A program made the translations under genes and the position numbers. A stretch of DNA of 61,939 bases from an uncultured Planctomycetota bacterium. GTDB lineage: Bacteria; Planctomycetota; UBA1135; GCA-002686595. Positions 59,941 through 61,939 of the stretch are shown here, piece by piece. Location: NCBI GenBank assembly GCA_903928115.1, contig CAIYPP010000129.1, positions 1-61,939 on the forward strand, read 5' to 3'. The notes under the pieces were generated by a model, which saw only the letters and a program-made list of their open reading frames with translations, was not told the DNA's origin and did not search any database. The stretch's first letter is position 1. Each line of letters starts with the position of its first letter.

Positions 59941-60896
59941 GCCAACCTCCCCTTGCGCGAAGGCTCGCGCGACTGCAGCACGCTCTCGCGGTGCACGCGG
60001 CCAGCGTTGACGACGAGCTCGGACAAGAGGCCGAGCATCAGGAAGTGCGCGGCGGGCAAGAGGCACAGGAGGAAGGCCATGAACGGCCACTGCGGCAGGT
60101 TCTGGAGCGTGACCGACTCCCAGTCGATCTCGATCGCGAGCAGCGCGACCGCGAGCGCGCCGAACTGCAGGGAGAGCAGGAAGAAATAGTGCAGTGGCCG
60201 CCGCGCGAAGCGCGCGATCAGCGTGATGGCGAACATGTCGAGCAGGACGCGCTGCGCGCGTCCGATGCCGTACTTGCTGTGGCCGAACCGACGGGCGCGG
60301 TGGTGCACGACCATCTCGGTGATGCGCGCGCCGCTGCCGCGCGACATCGCGGGCAGGAAGCGGTGCTGCTCGGCGTAGATCGGCAGGCGTCGCACGAGCT
60401 CGGCCCGAAACGCCTTGAGCGTGCAGCCCGTGTCGTGGATCGGCGTGTCGGTGAGCCACGCGATCATGCGGTTGGCGATCTGCGAGGGAACGCGGCGCAG
60501 GAACAGGCCGTCTTGGCGCTCCTTGCGCCAGCCGGCGACGATGTCGAAGCCCTCGTCGAGCCGCGCCACCATGCGCGGGATGTCCGCCGGATCGTTCTGG
60601 AGGTCGCCGTCCATGGTGACCACGATCTCTCCGCGCGCCGCGTCGAAGCCGGCGGAGAGCGCCGCGGTCTGGCCGAAGTTGCGGCGGAAGTGCAGGATCC
60701 GCACGCGCGGGTCGCTGTGGCGCAGCGCGCGCATGTGCGCGAGGCTGCGGTCGGTCGAGCAGTCGTCCACGAAGATCAGCTCGAAGGTCCGAGCCGTGGG
60801 CTCGAGCGCGTCGCGCACCTCGGCGTAGAGCAGGTCGAGACTGTCCACTTCGTTGAACACGGGGACGACGATGGAGATCTCGGGACGCGCGCTCAT
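59937..60896 (-). CDS. GT2-family polyprenyl-phosphate glycosyltransferase (DPM1/ArnC-like)
   Basis: This 319-residue protein has a complete GT-A domain and two C-terminal membrane helices. ISIVVPVFNEVDSLDLL, FVDDCSTDRS, MDGDLQNDPADIPRMV (the canonical DxD with DLQ-P) and RRVPSQIANRMIAWLTDTPIHDTGCTLKAFR all match the family that moves a sugar from a nucleotide to undecaprenyl or dolichyl phosphate. VHHRARRFGHSKYGIGR is typical. It heads a three-gene coupled set with the second GT2 and the FemAB-like gene, so they probably build or modify one envelope glycan. Confidence 0.92.
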   Translation of the reverse strand: MSARPEISIVVPVFNEVDSLDLLYAEVRDALEPTARTFELIFVDDCSTDRSLAHMRALRHSDPRVRILHFRRNFGQTAALSAGFDAARGEIVVTMDGDLQNDPADIPRMVARLDEGFDIVAGWRKERQDGLFLRRVPSQIANRMIAWLTDTPIHDTGCTLKAFRAELVRRLPIYAEQHRFLPAMSRGSGARITEMVVHHRARRFGHSKYGIGRAQRVLLDMFAITLIARFARRPLHYFFLLSLQFGALAVALLAIEIDWESVTLQNLPQWPFMAFLLCLLPAAHFLMLGLLSELVVNAGRVHRESVLQSREPSRKGRLA

Positions 60897-61031
60897 GGCC
60901 TAGGCCTCGTGGCGCAAGCTACCCCAGCGCGGGGAAAGTGCGAACACACCCTCGTGGAGGGTCTGGAAAGAGGTCTCCGACTGCCCGAAAGCACGGCCTT
61001 CGCTAGGATTGCGCTCTCCGAGGAGTCCGGC

Positions 61032-61939
61032 CTGAACCCCAGCCCTGCCCCCGCCGCGCTTCGCTGCGCGCTGCTGCCCTTCGCCGAGCGCGAGCTCCAC
61101 GCTCGCGTGCTCGCGGCGCTCGCACCCGAGGTGCAGCTCGAGCTTCCGGGTTCGCTTCTGGAGCTGGAGGCGCTCCCTGCGGACGCGCGGTCGGTGTTGG
61201 TGCACGTGGACCATTGGGCGTGCGAGGAGATCGGCTCGCTGGGCCGGATTCTTGCGGTTCGACCTCGCTGGCGGCTGTGCTGCACCGGTCCCGATCCCTC
61301 GGGGCGCGTCGCGCGCGCGTTGCTCGCCCTCCCGGGGGCACGCTGGCTCCCGTGGCCGCTGACCCTGCAAGAATTTCACACCCTGCTCGCGCCGCAGGAG
61401 CCGTCCTCGCACGCGGTGCCGCGGTCGGATGGGATGACTGCGGACCACGTCGAGACGCTCGGCGCGCTGGTCGTGCGCTTGGAGGGCGCGGAGTCCGCGC
61501 TGCGCGACCGCGCGCCCGGCGACGAGGTCGCGCTCGCGGCGCTGCGAGACGAAGTGCGCAGGCTCGGTCACTTTGCGCGCACGCTCGCGCTGCTCGCGGC
61601 CCCGCCGGAGCGCGGTGCGGACGAGTTCGACCTCGTCGCGTTGCTCGACGAGCAGCTCGCGACGTTGACCACCGGCGCTCGAACCGCGGAGCGCTTGAGC
61701 GCCCGCACCGCTTCCGGCCCTCGATCTCCGCGTTTTCTCGTGCGCGCGGATCGCCCCCTGCTGGCGCGCGCGTTCGAGACCCTGCTCGGGCTCGCACGCC
61801 GCTGCGCGGGTCCGGGTGGGACCGTGCGCGTGCTCTACGTGCCGCTCGAAGGCGAGCGGCTCGAGGTGCGCGTCGAGTTCCCCGCGGGCGCGCTCGCGGG
61901 TCTCGGCGCCGCGGGCCTCGCCGACCCGCGTGCCGTCGC
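61032..61939 (+). CDS. Histidine-kinase-like protein, N-terminal part
   Basis: The frame is open to the window edge (302 codons visible). No ATG or well-supported GTG lies near: CTG 61032 has a GAGGAG Shine-Dalgarno six bases upstream, so it is the preferred start; GTG 60954 is an alternative. The N-terminal part (residues 1-140) is unknown. From about 150 the pattern matches a histidine kinase: a helix with RRLGHFARTLALLA in the H-box position, then FDLVALLDEQLATL, and RFLVRADRPLLARAFETLLGLARRCAG in the N-box position. The phosphoacceptor and N-box residues are not clearly conserved, so a degenerate kinase or ATPase-like sensor is likely. TAGGAT (61004-61009) is a possible -10. Confidence 0.55.
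   Translation, partial: MNPSPAPAALRCALLPFAERELHARVLAALAPEVQLELPGSLLELEALPADARSVLVHVDHWACEEIGSLGRILAVRPRWRLCCTGPDPSGRVARALLALPGARWLPWPLTLQEFHTLLAPQEPSSHAVPRSDGMTADHVETLGALVVRLEGAESALRDRAPGDEVALAALRDEVRRLGHFARTLALLAAPPERGADEFDLVALLDEQLATLTTGARTAERLSARTASGPRSPRFLVRADRPLLARAFETLLGLARRCAGPGGTVRVLYVPLEGERLEVRVEFPAGALAGLGAAGLADPRAV

Noticed and set aside
1..61939. tRNA or rRNA genes, CRISPR arrays, insertion sequences
   Set aside because: No T-arm-like GTTCGA context with cloverleaf pairing, no regular spaced repeats and no transposase motifs were found by eye.

Overview
The window is about 70% GC, almost wholly coding, and carries about 50 genes on both strands with short gaps. It has a complete diderm envelope toolkit (a TolC-family protein, LpxH, GmhB, an RseP-type protease, lipoproteins, sigma-54 with an NtrC-type activator). 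It also has several traits I associate with Planctomycetota: a double-length tandem UvrA, HEAT-repeat secreted proteins, a DUF1573-type lipoprotein, a PEGA lipoprotein, and a short protein ending in an FPTW...EVL...LGYR motif. I infer a high-GC planctomycete or close relative. No rRNA, tRNA, CRISPR array or insertion sequence is visible, so this looks like ordinary chromosome.

Layout. 1-1529: 3' end of sdhA, then sdhB. 1831-4008: secreted HEAT-repeat protein with a strong terminator. 4121-9216 (minus): TPR protein, membrane-fused spermidine synthase-like protein, alpha/beta-hydrolase-like protein, and a NUDIX-PurM fusion. 9348-13317 (plus): dxr, a multi-PDZ rseP and a UbiA-family gene. 13331-14602 (minus) is a CCA-adding enzyme family gene, and 14642-15163 (plus) is a small membrane protein. 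15191-18349 (minus): HEAT lipoprotein and TolC-family protein. 18456-31866 (minus): one tightly packed run, read in transcription order as tandem uvrA, XPB helicase, XPB-associated protein, thiE, thiL, tsaE, ECF sigma factor and anti-sigma factor, closed by a hairpin with a T7 run. 32057-34491 (minus): inositol-monophosphatase family protein and DacB. 34678-37408 (minus): galE, then aroA with a small rhodanese. 37479-39851 (plus): purC, mtnA and a small protein. 39874-42414: divergent glyA and a His-rich DUF1573-type lipoprotein. 42433-48689 (minus): lpxH, cmk, plsC, rpsA, a lipoprotein and tyrS. 48745-51466 (minus): FHA-like protein, degenerate GGDEF protein and an NtrC-type regulator. 51565-54638 (plus): a frameshifted secreted protein gene and rpoN. 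54748-55317: efp and a strong terminator. 55405-60896: glycosyltransferases, a PEGA lipoprotein, gmhB and a FemAB-like protein. 61032-61939: start of a histidine-kinase-like gene cut by the window edge.

How the genes connect. Adjacent same-strand genes very often overlap by exactly four bases (GTGA, ATGA or TTGA), which implies translational coupling. The most striking coupled set is UvrA with an XPB-type 3'-5' helicase and its usual partner, which suggests a bacterial repair module joining lesion recognition to an XPB motor. Several genes without a polypurine Shine-Dalgarno have a TANNNT-like hexamer 8-9 bases before the start codon, which suggests very short or absent leaders. Other unusual proteins are an EF-P without Lys or Arg at the loop tip, a NUDIX-PurM fusion, and an RseP homologue with about four PDZ-like segments.
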